DNA of 64,000 bases from Brachyspira suanatina (GTDB lineage Bacteria > Spirochaetota > Brachyspiria > Brachyspirales > Brachyspiraceae), in contig NZ_CVLB01000002.1 in assembly GCF_001049755.1 (NCBI RefSeq), forward strand, positions 171,743 to 235,742, in the 5' to 3' direction. The notes beneath the pieces are model-generated. The model was not told where the DNA came from. It made no database searches and was given only the letters and a program-made list of their open reading frames with translations. The stretch's first letter is position 1. Each line of letters starts with the position of its first letter. Positions 46,901 through 56,420 of this stretch are shown here, one piece after another. Position numbers and translations under genes: made by a program.

Positions 46901-48402
46901 AAATAAATTCATCTCCTACCAATTTTATGGTAGATGGAAAGCCATATACATTGTATGCCCATATACATGGTGATGCTGATAATGTTGCAATAGACGGAAG
47001 ATTTTTAGGACATGGAAAAAAAGTAAAAATAGCATATTTCAATGATATATTCGATGATACTATAGTAGATTTCGGTTTTAATGGAAATATGTTTAATGTT
47101 AATAACTTAACATTTACATCTAGAAATAATAAAAATTTAACTGTAACAGGCGAAGCAGAAATATTTAAAAATAATATAAATTATATGGCATTTGATTTGC
47201 TGTCATCAGATGAACAGCTTGGACTTTTAGATGGTAATTTAAATTTAGGTATAGCCAAAGTTAAAGGTCCTGTACATGTTGACCTTACAGTAAGCGGAAA
47301 TATTGGAGCACCTAGAATAGGCGGAATACTTACTCTTATGAAAAGCGATGTACAGCTTTCCACTCTTGCTTCCGGAAGTACATATAGAGAAAGAGTTTAC
47401 GGTATATTAAGTAAAATATATTGGGATTTTACTATAGAAGCTTGGCGTCAGGTTAGAGTTGCTCATAACTTAGTAGGAGATGTATATTTGGAAGAAGGTT
47501 CTAAAATGAGAGTTTATAATACTCTTATTGACGGAATAGAACTTGCTGGAACTATAAATGTAGAAAGGGGAAGTATATACTATTTACAAAATGTATATCA
47601 GTTAGAAAGAGGTTCTGTAACATTTCCAACAGCTAACAGTTTAGATCCTATAATAGAGGCTACAGCTTTTACATATAAAAAATATTATCCTTCAACAGGA
47701 AATACATCTTCTCAGTCATTTGAAAATGAATTAGCAGGTGAAAGTGTAACTTTATATATGGAAATGGATGCAAGATTATCGCAGCTATTATCATCTCAGG
47801 ATGGAGCATTAAGACCTGTAAAATTCTATACTATACCTGCTTTAGGGCAGTATCAGGTTAATCAGCTTGCTGGAATACCGCAGGGAAGTTTTGGAAGCCG
47901 TGAAGATCAAATGTTTGCAGATAGCACAGCAAATAGAAGCAGCATAAATAATGATCAATTACAGCAGCTTACAATGAATTACAGCGATTTACTATTAAGA
48001 AGTACTGTATTAAGACCTGTAGAAAGATGGTTTAGACAGTTTTTAGGTATTGACTATATTAACTTAAGCCCTACAGTAGTAAATAATTTATTATTTGTTA
48101 CAAACAATAACAATATTAGTCCTACTTCTGTATGGGATAATACAAGTGTTGGTATAGGTAAATATGTTTCTAAATATTTATACCTAAAATACGATGTTAC
48201 ATATAGAGTTAATGATACAACAAGACCTAGTTTAAATGGAAGAAACGTAGATCCTTATTATTTTGACCATCAATTTGGTTTTGAAGTGTCTTTATTAAAA
48301 AATTATAAACTTGCAAATTTTGTGTTTGAGTATAAAATAAATCCTTTCGATATAAGAGGAAAAGGACAAGATTTTAATATTGTTACTCGGTGGAGATTTT
48401 AG
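43957..48402 (+). CDS. tamB: TamB-like outer-membrane assembly/lipid-transport protein
   Basis: 1481 residues. One N-terminal membrane anchor (about 12-30), then a very long repetitive beta-helical region of AsmA/TamB type. The conserved C-terminal TamB (DUF490) domain spans about 1000-1481, with blocks such as LDGNLNLGIAKVKGPVHVDL, AGTINVERGSIYYLQNVYQ and RPVERWFRQFLGIDYINLSP. It bridges the periplasm and supports outer-membrane protein or phospholipid delivery. Start is TTG 43957 with GGAA upstream; the next ATG is at residue 12. Its TAG stop shares the G with the GTG start of bamA, so the two are translationally coupled. Confidence 0.9.
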   Translation: MRQKNRYSRFRMYVATTLLAFMIPALFSISIVLSNKQKYLDNIIEYINRVSPIDIYISDISISYKLELVLDNVKLYSKNNKEAFFEMDKASLRFNFLRIFIKRDPLYLLSDININDAAFYPVLMDMSIFQSDNTNKTSLEDIREIVNNISPIFMDKNININNFSAKIADNNNITEVSLNSLNGNFRNYGYFLSYDINLPDKTLIHFSLESKTNLSEVNTKIYAEDEHGDLFKYTLFLTNEYNILAAKLQNENQNDFIDFKYNVANKDIDFSITNVKIKKDNIYKMMNIVLDTPIIYNFVKLDNKTISTVSNYINTFRDAEIEAYGYYSFEEKEKSHINFDLDIRDKLFNVMVNAELTNSNIMLSNAYINISEGYIIASGIVPLNDPISSVLSLNVNNVKAGANYLSTKVYLKPVNVNDDEIKSRFTISSLSYANTMPNPMTFEFLYKKPEKEISLRLIPNEYYQPLYASYSLDNTNPVIASAKGIIPQDIFVVLLGQNIIDNLSSLNVEYTMSNAMYTGGKGNVHVLQASSRKIYTEEYLIRIGASVYKNIIDINDIYYRLSEDGGINANAKIEYDKNFNVKINGNVNTPAGNYGLSGFSTTSTNGSKIIYASTDKSEIIASGVIATNGIMDLNIKTPKTLSIKDIDINVDVNINNYMQKPLYLYGNVKANKNLAPIFALNTQFELSNQSLMFTNIILDYGENRIAGDGILSSTDGITKFAALLKDLENNGIFAVDTSINKNNIYGKITVNQLPFDISGQAYGILTANATIIGLMNNPVIYLEKFDVKDFQIPGMQFDVSLNGYYRENELEIKDVLITKTGDFGTLTAKPFAKKQQIKIPYAYFSRDLQNMTVEVNNMTFMSSFSGTINYNMRKLPNGKEEYRLQTGPITINKRKLPEFGTTVIRDKNDILLTNTKNHGIKGSIVGEDGNTRTDLIYIYNNDDMLNIDGVIKNTKKDQVDLLVTSDIINVEIFEIFNVLFTEINSSPTNFMVDGKPYTLYAHIHGDADNVAIDGRFLGHGKKVKIAYFNDIFDDTIVDFGFNGNMFNVNNLTFTSRNNKNLTVTGEAEIFKNNINYMAFDLLSSDEQLGLLDGNLNLGIAKVKGPVHVDLTVSGNIGAPRIGGILTLMKSDVQLSTLASGSTYRERVYGILSKIYWDFTIEAWRQVRVAHNLVGDVYLEEGSKMRVYNTLIDGIELAGTINVERGSIYYLQNVYQLERGSVTFPTANSLDPIIEATAFTYKKYYPSTGNTSSQSFENELAGESVTLYMEMDARLSQLLSSQDGALRPVKFYTIPALGQYQVNQLAGIPQGSFGSREDQMFADSTANRSSINNDQLQQLTMNYSDLLLRSTVLRPVERWFRQFLGIDYINLSPTVVNNLLFVTNNNNISPTSVWDNTSVGIGKYVSKYLYLKYDVTYRVNDTTRPSLNGRNVDPYYFDHQFGFEVSLLKNYKLANFVFEYKINPFDIRGKGQDFNIVTRWRF

Positions 48403-51035
48403 TGAATTTTATTAAGAAAAATTGTATTATTTTATTTTCATTTCTTTTGCTTGCTGCAGCTTTGCTGATATCTGCAGAAAGTGACTTTGAAAATTTACAA
48501 ACAGCAAGAAATATAGCTGTATATGAAGGTCTTACAATCAATCGTATAGATGTTACAGGTGAAGTAAGACTTACAAAGGAACAAATAATAAACAATTTTC
48601 CTATAAAAGCTGGAAGTAAATTTCAAAGAACACAAATAAATGAGGCTATAAAAAAATTATTTGATACTCAGTTATTTGACAGAGTTGCAATAGATGCCAA
48701 CAGAGAAGATGACGGAGTAGTTTTAAATATTGTAGTAGCTGAAAGATTTATAATAAAAGATATAGAATATATAGGAAATAAAAGATTAAGCAGAACAGCT
48801 CTTAATGATGCAGTAAAACCGATAATGAAAGCTGGTGATCCTTATATACCTCAAAAATTGAATGATGCTGTTAATGCTATTATCACTAACTATCAGGACA
48901 AGGGATATTTAAAAGCTTATGTTGAGCCTAAAGTAGTAGAAAATAAAGATACTTCTGATGTTTTAATACAGATGAATATAGTTGAAGGTAATGAAATTAA
49001 AGTTGCTAACATAAGATTCCATGGAAATACTCATTTTACTGCAAATGAACTTAAGAGACAAATGTCAACAAAAGAAAATGGCTTTATGACACTTGGTAAA
49101 TTCAATGAATTCACATTTGATGGAGACAAAGATAAAATAGTTAAATATTATGCAGACAGAGGTTATTATAGAGCCAAAGTTGATAATGTAAAGTTCACCT
49201 ATCAATGGAGAAATCCTCAAATAAAGAATGAACAGGATTTAATAATAGATATATATATTACAGAAGGTGATAAATATTATTTTGGTGATATAGGATTTAA
49301 AGGAAATTTCATTATACCTTCTGAAAATATACAAAAAGATATAAAATCTAAAAAAGGTGCTTTGTATAATTATACATACCATATGTCAGATTTTCAGGGT
49401 ATACAAAATAAATACTCTGAAAGAGGTTATATATTCAGACAAGTTATACCTGTAATCAACGTTAATGAAGAAAATAAAATTGTAAATATAATGTATGATA
49501 TAGTTGAAAATGATAAAGTACATATAGAAAATATTACTATAGCTGGGAATACAAAAACTAAAGATTTTGTTATAGAAAGATATATAGATATAAAACCTGG
49601 AGAAGTATTCAATACTGCAAAAATACAAAGAGTACAGGAGAGATTATATAACACTCAATTCTTTGATAATATAAATTTAGGGGTAAAACCTGGTTCTGCT
49701 GAAGGGCTTATGGAATTAAATTTAAATGTAACTGAAGGAAAAACAGCCATGGTATCTGGAGGTGGCGGTTTTTCCACTGGTTCCGGATTTAAAGTTTTTG
49801 CTTCTATTAGAGAAAATAACTTCTTAGGAAGAGGCTTACAGTTGGGATTAAGCGGGGAATTTGGAGAACAGCAAAAACGTATAGCAGTAAATTTTGCTGA
49901 ACCTTATTTGCTTAATTTACCTATATATTTAGGTGTAGACTTATCATACTTTAATGAAGGAATAAACACGGGATATGAAATAGGAACAGGTGATTTTGGA
50001 ATACCTAAATATTCATACTATACTAGACATGGTTTTGAAGGTATAGTAAGACTTGGTTATTATTTTGCTGACTACTATTCAACATTCATAACATTTGATA
50101 CTATAGTACAGCAGTATCAGCAATGGCATGACCAAGGAGCTACTGCTGCAGGTCCTAATTATGTTCTTAGTGACATAAAAAAATATTTAACCCATAGAGT
50201 TAATAAAAAGGATGGGTCTTTCCAAAGATGGGAAAGTGATTGGTTCACAACATTCATTGTCTCATATTCTTTACTTAGAGACAGCAGAAACGATTATTTA
50301 AACCCTACTAAAGGAAGTTTCTTAAGAGGTATGGTAGATTTCTATTTTGGACATACACAGCTTACAAGATTAAGTGCTACAGGATTCTTGGCCGTACCTG
50401 CTACAGAATGGCTTTCATTTGCATTCTACGGAGAATTAGGACAAATAATTGCTACACCAGGACTCTCTCTTCAAAACGATGCGGATGTTTTATACTATCT
50501 TAACCCATTTGAAGATGTAAGGGGATGGGATACATCTAAATATACTATATTTAAGAAAAATAGAGGTTTATCAACTTATGATATGCTAGGTGCTAATGGT
50601 TCAGATGGTAAACCTACTACTGATTCTTGGAGTTATGGTAGAGCAAAAGTAAGATTCTTTGCAGAACTTCGCGTACCTATAATACCTAAAACTCTTGGAT
50701 TTGTTACTTTCCTTGATGCAGGACAATTATGGATGCCATATAGTACAGGTTGGAATCAGGATGGAGATGCTCATTCATATCCTTCTCAATTTATGAATAT
50801 TAAAGATATATTCGATCCTTCTCAATATATATATTCTGTAGGATTCGGATTTAGACTTACAATACCGATATTTAATGTAAGATTCTATATTGCTAAAAGA
50901 TTTGTTTACAATAAAGAAGATGTTGGATTTGGTAAAGGTTTTCAGGATTTTGAGGGAGATACATTTACTCCTCTAGGTGCTTGGCTTGGAAGAGGCTGGG
51001 GAATTGCATTTACTATGAACCATCCATTCTATTAA
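48402..51035 (+). CDS. bamA: Outer-membrane protein assembly factor BamA
   Basis: Central Bam-complex insertase, 877 residues. Signal peptide (about 5-24), five POTRA domains (first INRIDVTGEVRLTKEQI, last VHIENITIAGNTKTKDFVIERYI), and a C-terminal 16-strand Omp85 barrel with GGGGFSTGSGFKVFASIRENNFLGRG and RGW near 700. The last residue is Tyr after PF, the usual aromatic beta-signal end. Start is GTG 48402-48404: GGAG lies six nt upstream within the end of tamB. A GTG four codons earlier would leave no SD. Confidence 0.96.
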   Translation: MNFIKKNCIILFSFLLLAAALLISAESDFENLQTARNIAVYEGLTINRIDVTGEVRLTKEQIINNFPIKAGSKFQRTQINEAIKKLFDTQLFDRVAIDANREDDGVVLNIVVAERFIIKDIEYIGNKRLSRTALNDAVKPIMKAGDPYIPQKLNDAVNAIITNYQDKGYLKAYVEPKVVENKDTSDVLIQMNIVEGNEIKVANIRFHGNTHFTANELKRQMSTKENGFMTLGKFNEFTFDGDKDKIVKYYADRGYYRAKVDNVKFTYQWRNPQIKNEQDLIIDIYITEGDKYYFGDIGFKGNFIIPSENIQKDIKSKKGALYNYTYHMSDFQGIQNKYSERGYIFRQVIPVINVNEENKIVNIMYDIVENDKVHIENITIAGNTKTKDFVIERYIDIKPGEVFNTAKIQRVQERLYNTQFFDNINLGVKPGSAEGLMELNLNVTEGKTAMVSGGGGFSTGSGFKVFASIRENNFLGRGLQLGLSGEFGEQQKRIAVNFAEPYLLNLPIYLGVDLSYFNEGINTGYEIGTGDFGIPKYSYYTRHGFEGIVRLGYYFADYYSTFITFDTIVQQYQQWHDQGATAAGPNYVLSDIKKYLTHRVNKKDGSFQRWESDWFTTFIVSYSLLRDSRNDYLNPTKGSFLRGMVDFYFGHTQLTRLSATGFLAVPATEWLSFAFYGELGQIIATPGLSLQNDADVLYYLNPFEDVRGWDTSKYTIFKKNRGLSTYDMLGANGSDGKPTTDSWSYGRAKVRFFAELRVPIIPKTLGFVTFLDAGQLWMPYSTGWNQDGDAHSYPSQFMNIKDIFDPSQYIYSVGFGFRLTIPIFNVRFYIAKRFVYNKEDVGFGKGFQDFEGDTFTPLGAWLGRGWGIAFTMNHPFY

Positions 51036-51079
51036 AAATATATAAAAATAATTTTTATTATAATTCTAAGGAGATAAAA

Positions 51080-51505
51080 ATGAAAAAGTATTATATTATG
51101 AGTTTATTATTTATAGCGGTACTTACAGTATCTATTGTTAGTCCTAGAGTTTTTACTCAGTCATATAGACTCACAAAGGTTGGATATATTGATCTTGAAA
51201 GAGTAATAAAAGAACTCACAAGCGATGATGAATTTGTTGAAAAGTTAAAATTAAAATTGGAAGAATATAAAACAAGAGATGCTATGCAGACAAATATGGA
51301 AGATACATCTATAGCACAAAACAGAGATTATTCTTTGAGAGGAGAAGTAAAAAGACAAGTTGCTAATTCTCTTATGTCTATAGTAAAAAAAGAAGGATAT
51401 ACTCTAATACTAGAAAGAACTGAACATGCTATTCTTTATGCTGATAGAAATTTTGATATAACAGAAGCTGTTATAGCAAATGTTAAAGCATCTTTGCAAA
51501 AATAA
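51080..51505 (+). CDS. OmpH/Skp-family periplasmic chaperone
   Basis: 141 residues. Signal peptide (about 1-25), then KVGYIDLERVIKELTSDDEF, a helical arm (charged, coiled coil), and GYTLILERTEHAILYADRNFDITEAVI: the OmpH/Skp pattern with short arms. It holds unfolded outer-membrane proteins in the periplasm. SD AAGGAG before ATG 51080, 44 bp after bamA, so cotranscribed. Confidence 0.88.
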   Translation: MKKYYIMSLLFIAVLTVSIVSPRVFTQSYRLTKVGYIDLERVIKELTSDDEFVEKLKLKLEEYKTRDAMQTNMEDTSIAQNRDYSLRGEVKRQVANSLMSIVKKEGYTLILERTEHAILYADRNFDITEAVIANVKASLQK

Positions 51506-51540
51506 TAAACAGAAAATAATTTAACAATGATTTTTATAAT

Positions 51541-51586
51541 AACTAAAATGCATTAAAGTTAATTAATGCATTTTAGTTTTTTGTAT
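51541..51586 (+). terminator. Terminator/attenuator between ompH and lpxD
   Basis: AACTAAAATGCATTAA (51541-51556) pairs with TTAATGCATTTTAGTT (51563-51578), then TTTTTT. The lpxD SD follows within 20 bp. Confidence 0.85.
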
Positions 51587-51608
51587 AAATAAAATGGAGA
51601 AATTTATT

Positions 51609-52649
51609 ATGAAAGTAAAAGATATAAGCAATTTTATTCAAGCAAAAAAAATAATAGGAGATGAAAATAAAGAAATATCTACACTCTCCCCTATTAATGA
51701 CATTATAGAAAATTCAATAGTATGCATAGATAATAACAAATATCTTGAAACTGCATTAAACAGTAATGCCAATGCATTGATTTTGAGAGAAGATACTGCT
51801 AATGAAATAAAAGATTTAAAAAATAAAACTGCATTGATACATAATAATCCTAAAGAAGCATTTATCAAATTGCTTTACTTTTTATTTGAAGATAAAAAAT
51901 ATCCGCTTGGCACTATAGAATCTACAGCAGTAATAAAAGAAAATGCAAATATAGATAATAATACTTATATAGGTGATAATGTACATATAGGAAAAAATAC
52001 AACAGTTGGAAAAGGAACTATTATAGAAGCCAATGTATTTTTAGGTGATAATGTAATTATTGGAGAAAACTGTATTATTTATGCTAATGTTACTATTCAT
52101 GACAGATGTGTAGTAAAAGACAGAGTTATAATTGGTTCTTCTACTGTTATAGGAAATGACGGATTTGGATTCTTCGAAGTTAATGGAAAGCAAATGAAAA
52201 TACCTCAAAGAGGAAATGTTATAATAGAGAATGATGTTGAGCTTGGAGCGAATGTTTGTATAGATAGAGCCACATTAGGTTCTACTATAATAAGGGAAGG
52301 TGTAAAAGTAGATAATCTAGTGCAAATAGCACATAACTGTGATATAGGAGAACATTCTATTATAGTATCTCAAGTAGGAATAGCAGGAAGTTCTAAAATA
52401 GGAAATCATTGTATATTAGGAGGACAGGCTGCATTAGCAGATCATGTTACATTAGGAGACAGAGTTATATTTGGAGGAAGAACTGCTGTAATGTCAAATG
52501 TAAAAATACCTTCAAATTCTATTATGCTTGGGACTCCGGCACAAAATATAGAAAGAGAAAAATTAAAAATGATTGCAGAACAAAAATTACCTGAATTGAT
52601 TAATCTGGTTGAAGAGCGTTTTGAAATAAAAATAAAAAGAATTAAGTAA
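51609..52649 (+). CDS. lpxD: UDP-3-O-acylglucosamine N-acyltransferase (LpxD)
   Basis: 346-residue left-handed beta-helix acyltransferase of lipid A synthesis, adding the second acyl chain. N-terminal uridine-binding domain, then many hexapeptide repeats ([45 protein letters not shown] with the catalytic His). C-terminal helix from about 315. Position after bamA-ompH is conserved in many diderms. Start ATG 51609 has GGAGA upstream; an ATG five codons earlier overlaps the SD. It implies this spirochaete makes lipid A. Confidence 0.96.
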   Translation: MKVKDISNFIQAKKIIGDENKEISTLSPINDIIENSIVCIDNNKYLETALNSNANALILREDTANEIKDLKNKTALIHNNPKEAFIKLLYFLFEDKKYPLGTIESTAVIKENANIDNNTYIGDNVHIGKNTTVGKGTIIEANVFLGDNVIIGENCIIYANVTIHDRCVVKDRVIIGSSTVIGNDGFGFFEVNGKQMKIPQRGNVIIENDVELGANVCIDRATLGSTIIREGVKVDNLVQIAHNCDIGEHSIIVSQVGIAGSSKIGNHCILGGQAALADHVTLGDRVIFGGRTAVMSNVKIPSNSIMLGTPAQNIEREKLKMIAEQKLPELINLVEERFEIKIKRIK

Positions 52650-52700
52650 ATTTATTTTAATAAAAATTGTAAAAAATAATATGAAAATATCAAATATTTT

Positions 52701-52729
52701 TTTACAAAAACTCAAAACTATTGTATATT
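52701..52729 (+). promoter_or_regulatory. Promoter of the second chemoreceptor
   Basis: TTTACA (52701-52706), 17-bp spacer, TATATT (52724-52729). Confidence 0.55.
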
Positions 52730-52767
52730 AAATATTATTAATTTTTATATATAAATAGGATTATTCT

Positions 52768-54732
52768 ATGGAAAATAAAAAATCTCTTGGACTTCAGTTT
52801 AAAATATTTGTACTTCTTACAGTATCTATATCAATAATGTTTGTAGCTGTTATTACTTATATGGTAACACATAATATTTCTACTTCAAAAAGAAAAGGGT
52901 ATGCCTCTACAGAATATATGATTACAACATATGCTAAAGATATAGAAATAGAAATGCTAAGTTATATATCAACGTTAAAAACATTGTCATCATCACTAAG
53001 AAATGATATAGTAAATGGAACTGTTACAAGAGAATCGCATGCAATAATTTTAGGGGATATGCTTCAAAATAATAAAAACTTATTTTCAATATATGAAATG
53101 TGGGAAAAAAACGCTTTTGACGGAAGAGATAATGAGTTTATAGATACAGATTATGGTTCTGAAGTTGATGGAAGGTATGGTCCTTCATATTTTTATGATA
53201 ATAATGTAGTTACTTATGATAAAGTGTATCAAGAAGAATTTGATGCTAATCCAAATTATTATACTATACCAAAAAGTACAAAACAATTATATATAAGTGA
53301 TGTAGAAAAAGATGATACTTATGAGGATGCTGGAACTGTATTGACTGTTAGTGTAGTTGAGCCTATATTAAATGATTCAGGCAATTTTTTAGGTACTATA
53401 GGGGTTGATTTTTCTGCAGATAACTTAGTTGCAATAGTATCTGATATATCTACAAATAATGGTTTAGTTGGATATTTAATTAATCAAAACGGAACTATAC
53501 TTGCTGCAACTAATACTCAAAATATAGGGAAACAAATATCAGATATATATAAAAATCATTCAAAAGAAATAATTGATAATTTAAACAATAATAATAAATA
53601 TTCTTTCGTAACCAAAATAGATGACCAAAAAACATTTAATATTTTAATACCATTAGATTCATTGAAAGATGATAATAATTCATTAGCTCTACTTGTAAAT
53701 GTACCTGAAATTGTCATAGTAAAAGAAAATATAAAAAATGCTATTGTAACTTGTATATTAGCTATTATTATTATTATAGTATTTTTAATCATTATAAATA
53801 TTGTGATAAAGAAAAGTATAATAGACCCTATATTGAAAGTTATGCATATATCTGAAAAACTAAGCAGCGGTAATTTAAGTCCTGATGAAAATAAATCTTT
53901 AAGCAGCAGGAAAGATGAAATAGGAATGATATTTAATTCTATTCAAAATACTCAAAATAAATTATCAAATATAATAAAACAAATACTAGACACCACTAAT
54001 ACTATGGAAAATGCAAGTAAGAATGTAAGTGCTGGTACAATGGATTTATCAAGCAGAACTGAAAAACAAAGAGATGATTTAAAACTTATAAATGAAACTA
54101 TGACTAATACATTAAAAGTTATAGATAAAACTACTAATGATATAGTATTAACTAATGATAAGATACAAGTGCTTACAAATTCAAGCGAACATTGCTATAA
54201 TCTATCAAAAGAATCTATGGTTCTTATGGAAGATATTACAAAAGCAACTTCTGAAATTTCAAACATAACAAAAATTATAGATGATATAGCTATGCAGACT
54301 AATATACTTGCTCTTAATGCATCAGTAGAAGCGGCACGTGCCGGAGAACAAGGAAAAGGCTTTGCTGTTGTAGCTGCGGAAGTAAGAAATTTAGCACAAA
54401 CTTCTCAGGAATCTGTAAAAAATATTACAAATATAGTTAATACTAGTATAGAAAAAATACAGGATGGAAATAAAAAAATAAAAGAAACTATGGATGCATT
54501 AGAAGATATCACTAATAAAGCTAGAGAAAGCAGCTATATAGTAAGTCAAATGGTTGAATCTTCTACTCAGCAAGATGCTTCTGCAAGAGAGGTTCAAAGT
54601 GCCGTTAATAGTGTTGATATTAGTGCTGAACAAAATAGCAATTTGGTAAAAACTAATGCTGATATAGTTATTGATATGGAAAAAGAAACTGAAAAACTTG
54701 CTGATCTGATGAAATTTTTCAGTTTAAAATAA
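52768..54732 (+). CDS. Methyl-accepting chemotaxis protein with double-Cache domain
   Basis: 654 residues. TM1 (about 12-34), a large periplasmic sensor (about 35-320) with dCache_1 character ([30 protein letters not shown]), TM2 (about 325-352), HAMP, then the signalling coiled coil. Hairpin tip [20 protein letters not shown] and [15 protein letters not shown] around 510-545. No CheR pentapeptide at the end. Not a recent duplicate of the receptor at 4739; the sensor domains differ. A ligand is not predictable. Confidence 0.93.
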   Translation: MENKKSLGLQFKIFVLLTVSISIMFVAVITYMVTHNISTSKRKGYASTEYMITTYAKDIEIEMLSYISTLKTLSSSLRNDIVNGTVTRESHAIILGDMLQNNKNLFSIYEMWEKNAFDGRDNEFIDTDYGSEVDGRYGPSYFYDNNVVTYDKVYQEEFDANPNYYTIPKSTKQLYISDVEKDDTYEDAGTVLTVSVVEPILNDSGNFLGTIGVDFSADNLVAIVSDISTNNGLVGYLINQNGTILAATNTQNIGKQISDIYKNHSKEIIDNLNNNNKYSFVTKIDDQKTFNILIPLDSLKDDNNSLALLVNVPEIVIVKENIKNAIVTCILAIIIIIVFLIIINIVIKKSIIDPILKVMHISEKLSSGNLSPDENKSLSSRKDEIGMIFNSIQNTQNKLSNIIKQILDTTNTMENASKNVSAGTMDLSSRTEKQRDDLKLINETMTNTLKVIDKTTNDIVLTNDKIQVLTNSSEHCYNLSKESMVLMEDITKATSEISNITKIIDDIAMQTNILALNASVEAARAGEQGKGFAVVAAEVRNLAQTSQESVKNITNIVNTSIEKIQDGNKKIKETMDALEDITNKARESSYIVSQMVESSTQQDASAREVQSAVNSVDISAEQNSNLVKTNADIVIDMEKETEKLADLMKFFSLK

Positions 54733-54785
54733 AAAATATTTTTATGATAGCTGAAAATATATAAATTTACAAACCATAATTATTT

Positions 54786-55012
54786 GGTATATACTAAAAA
54801 TTTTTAACTTTGTCAACTACTAGCCGTACGAATGTACTTTATACGTGCGGCTTATTACTTGTTATTGTACAAAAACTAATAATTTATATTATTCCAACAA
54901 TATTAGATTATATTTTATATCATCAAAAATTATAATTTAAATTTAGAAATATAAAAATTGACAAAATATAGTTGTTTAAGTATATACTGAAAATTTTTAA
55001 ATTTATAACTCT
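54786..55012. repeat. Dispersed composite intergenic repeat, copy 4
   Basis: Left end GGTATATACTAAAAATTTTT plus AACTTTGTCAAC (54786-54817), read outward TTGACA-N17-TATATA. Right part TTGACAAAATATAGTTGTTT plus AAGTATATACTGAAAATTTT (54958-54998): a rightward promoter form (TTGACA-N17-TATATA) joined to the other end type. The interior shares GCGGCT-ATTACTT-TTATTGTACAAAAA with copies 3 and 5. Confidence 0.8.
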
Positions 55013-55086
55013 GCCTCACACCCAACCCTATTTATATTTTTTGAAATTATATTTATAATAAAGCAAATACTTTTTTGGAGCATAAA

Positions 55087-55380
55087 ATGAAATTCGCTTA
55101 TTTAATAATGGATAAAATTTTTGACAGTAAAAAAGATAAAGCATCTATACATAATGGCATTTCACAAATAATAGGAGTTTCAAATATAGAAGAAGCATGC
55201 AAAATAGCTAAAGAATTAAAATCAGAAGGCATTGACTGTATAGAGTTGTGCGGAGGATTCAGAGAAGAAGGAGCTAGAAAAATAATAGAAGCTACAGAAA
55301 ATAAGATCGCAGTTGGATTTGTAGTGCATTTAGAAGAACAGAATGATATTTACAAAAAATTGTTCGGAAATGAGAATTAA
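55087..55380 (+). CDS. DUF6506-like small protein
   Basis: 97 residues, cytoplasmic, alpha/beta (KFAYLIMDKIFDSKKD, ISQIIGVSNIEEACKIAKEL, GIDCIELCGGFREEGARKII, VGFVVHLEEQ). It resembles the DUF6506 family, function unknown. ATG 55087 has TTTTGGAG upstream. The rightward promoter at the end of repeat copy 4 (54958-54986) is the only consensus promoter I see ahead of it. Confidence 0.65.
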   Translation: MKFAYLIMDKIFDSKKDKASIHNGISQIIGVSNIEEACKIAKELKSEGIDCIELCGGFREEGARKIIEATENKIAVGFVVHLEEQNDIYKKLFGNEN

Positions 55381-55389
55381 ATAATTATA

Positions 55390-55590
55390 TTAAGAATTGG
55401 ATTTATATAAGAAACCGGCAACTATAGTAACAATACCAACAAGCATAGTGAAAGGTGCTAAAAATCCCATAAAACCTTCAGGATTTTGTCCTACCATAGC
55501 TATAAATAGAAAGCTGATAGCAAATATAGCAAGTCCTATTACTAGAATAATAATATTTTGTTTAGAAAGTTTATCATGATTATTTACCAT
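55390..55590 (-). CDS. Small two-helix membrane protein (DUF3098-like)
   Basis: 66 residues with two hydrophobic helices (IIILVIGLAIFAISFLFIAM and FMGFLAPFTMLVGIVTIVAG) joined by a Gly/Asn loop. This layout resembles DUF3098 proteins; the match is by eye. ATG 55590 lacks a clear SD. The opposite-strand ORF of similar size has no membrane pattern and is taken as a shadow. Function unknown. Confidence 0.5.
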   Translation of the reverse strand: MVNNHDKLSKQNIIILVIGLAIFAISFLFIAMVGQNPEGFMGFLAPFTMLVGIVTIVAGFLYKSNS

Positions 55591-55666
55591 ATTCAATATA
55601 CAAAAAAAGTTTATAGGTATTACACTACAAACTCTGCTTACTCCGTTTCATAAATTGATTGTTATT

Positions 55667-55751
55667 TGCTCGGGGCCGGAATCGAACCGGCACGGTCACA
55701 AGGACCAGCAGATTTTAAATCTGCTATGTCTACCAATTCCATCACCCGAGC
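55667..55751 (-). tRNA. tRNA-Leu(UAA)
   Basis: 85-nt class II tRNA on the minus strand. Acceptor stem GCTCGGG (55745-55751) with CCCGAGC (55668-55674). Anticodon stem GCAGA/TCTGC with loop TTTAAAA gives anticodon TAA. T arm GGTTCGATTCC; long variable arm between them. The 3' CCA is not encoded. Reads UUA, the dominant Leu codon in this genome. Confidence 0.97.
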
Positions 55752-55880
55752 TGGTAGTTGCCTAAAATATTAACATATAATAAAAAAAAATCAAGTGATA
55801 TTTTTGATTTTTTTTATATTTTATAAATTAATCAGATTAAAGTATACTATTTTCATATTTGAAATATATTAGAAAAAATA

Positions 55881-55909
55881 TTGACATAAGTATAAATTAT
55901 TGATAATAT
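55881..55909 (+). promoter_or_regulatory. Promoter of yajC-secDF
   Basis: TTGACA (55881-55886), 17-bp spacer, TAATAT (55904-55909), about 47 bp before yajC. Confidence 0.7.
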
Positions 55910-55956
55910 GATATATTATTAAAAAAAATTTCAAAAATTCAAGAGGTAATTAAAGA

Positions 55957-56388
55957 ATGTTCACAGCTACATTATATGCACAAGGACAACAAGCTCAGGC
56001 AGGAGGAAACCCATTAGTATCTATAGGTATGATGGTTGCCATATTTGCCATATTTTATTTTTTGTTAATAAGACCGCAAAAACAACAGCAAAAAAAATTA
56101 GCACAAAGTATAGCTGAATTAAAGAAAGGAGATAAAATAATAATAGCAGGTGGAATAATAGCTGAATATGTTTCTGATAAAGAAGGCGGAAGAGTTGCAA
56201 TAGTTAAAGTAGGTGAAAATACTAAAATGGAAATAGTTAAATCTTCTATATCTGCTGTAGTTACAGAAGAAATGCTAAACACTCCTAAAAAAGAAGAGAA
56301 GAAAAAAGAGGATAAAAAAGCTATAGAAGATAAAAATCAATTAAAAGAAGATTTGGAAAAAGCTCAGGCAGAAGATAAAAAAGAATAA
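55957..56388 (+). CDS. yajC: Preprotein translocase accessory subunit YajC
   Basis: 143 residues, larger than the E. coli protein. One membrane helix (PLVSIGMMVAIFAIFYFLLIRP, about 18-40) ending in the typical RPQKQQQKK, then the small domain GDKIIIAGGIIAEY. The extra tail (from about 110) is Lys/Glu-rich. Partner of SecDF at the Sec translocon. SD AGAGG. 32 bp before secD. Confidence 0.93.
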   Translation: MFTATLYAQGQQAQAGGNPLVSIGMMVAIFAIFYFLLIRPQKQQQKKLAQSIAELKKGDKIIIAGGIIAEYVSDKEGGRVAIVKVGENTKMEIVKSSISAVVTEEMLNTPKKEEKKKEDKKAIEDKNQLKEDLEKAQAEDKKE

Positions 56389-56420
56389 TAACTAAAAATA
56401 TAATAATAGGATAGTATAAT

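Noticed and set aside
55397-55579. Plus-strand ORF over the small membrane protein gene
   Set aside because: The opposite strand gives a clean two-helix membrane protein; this frame shows no such pattern.
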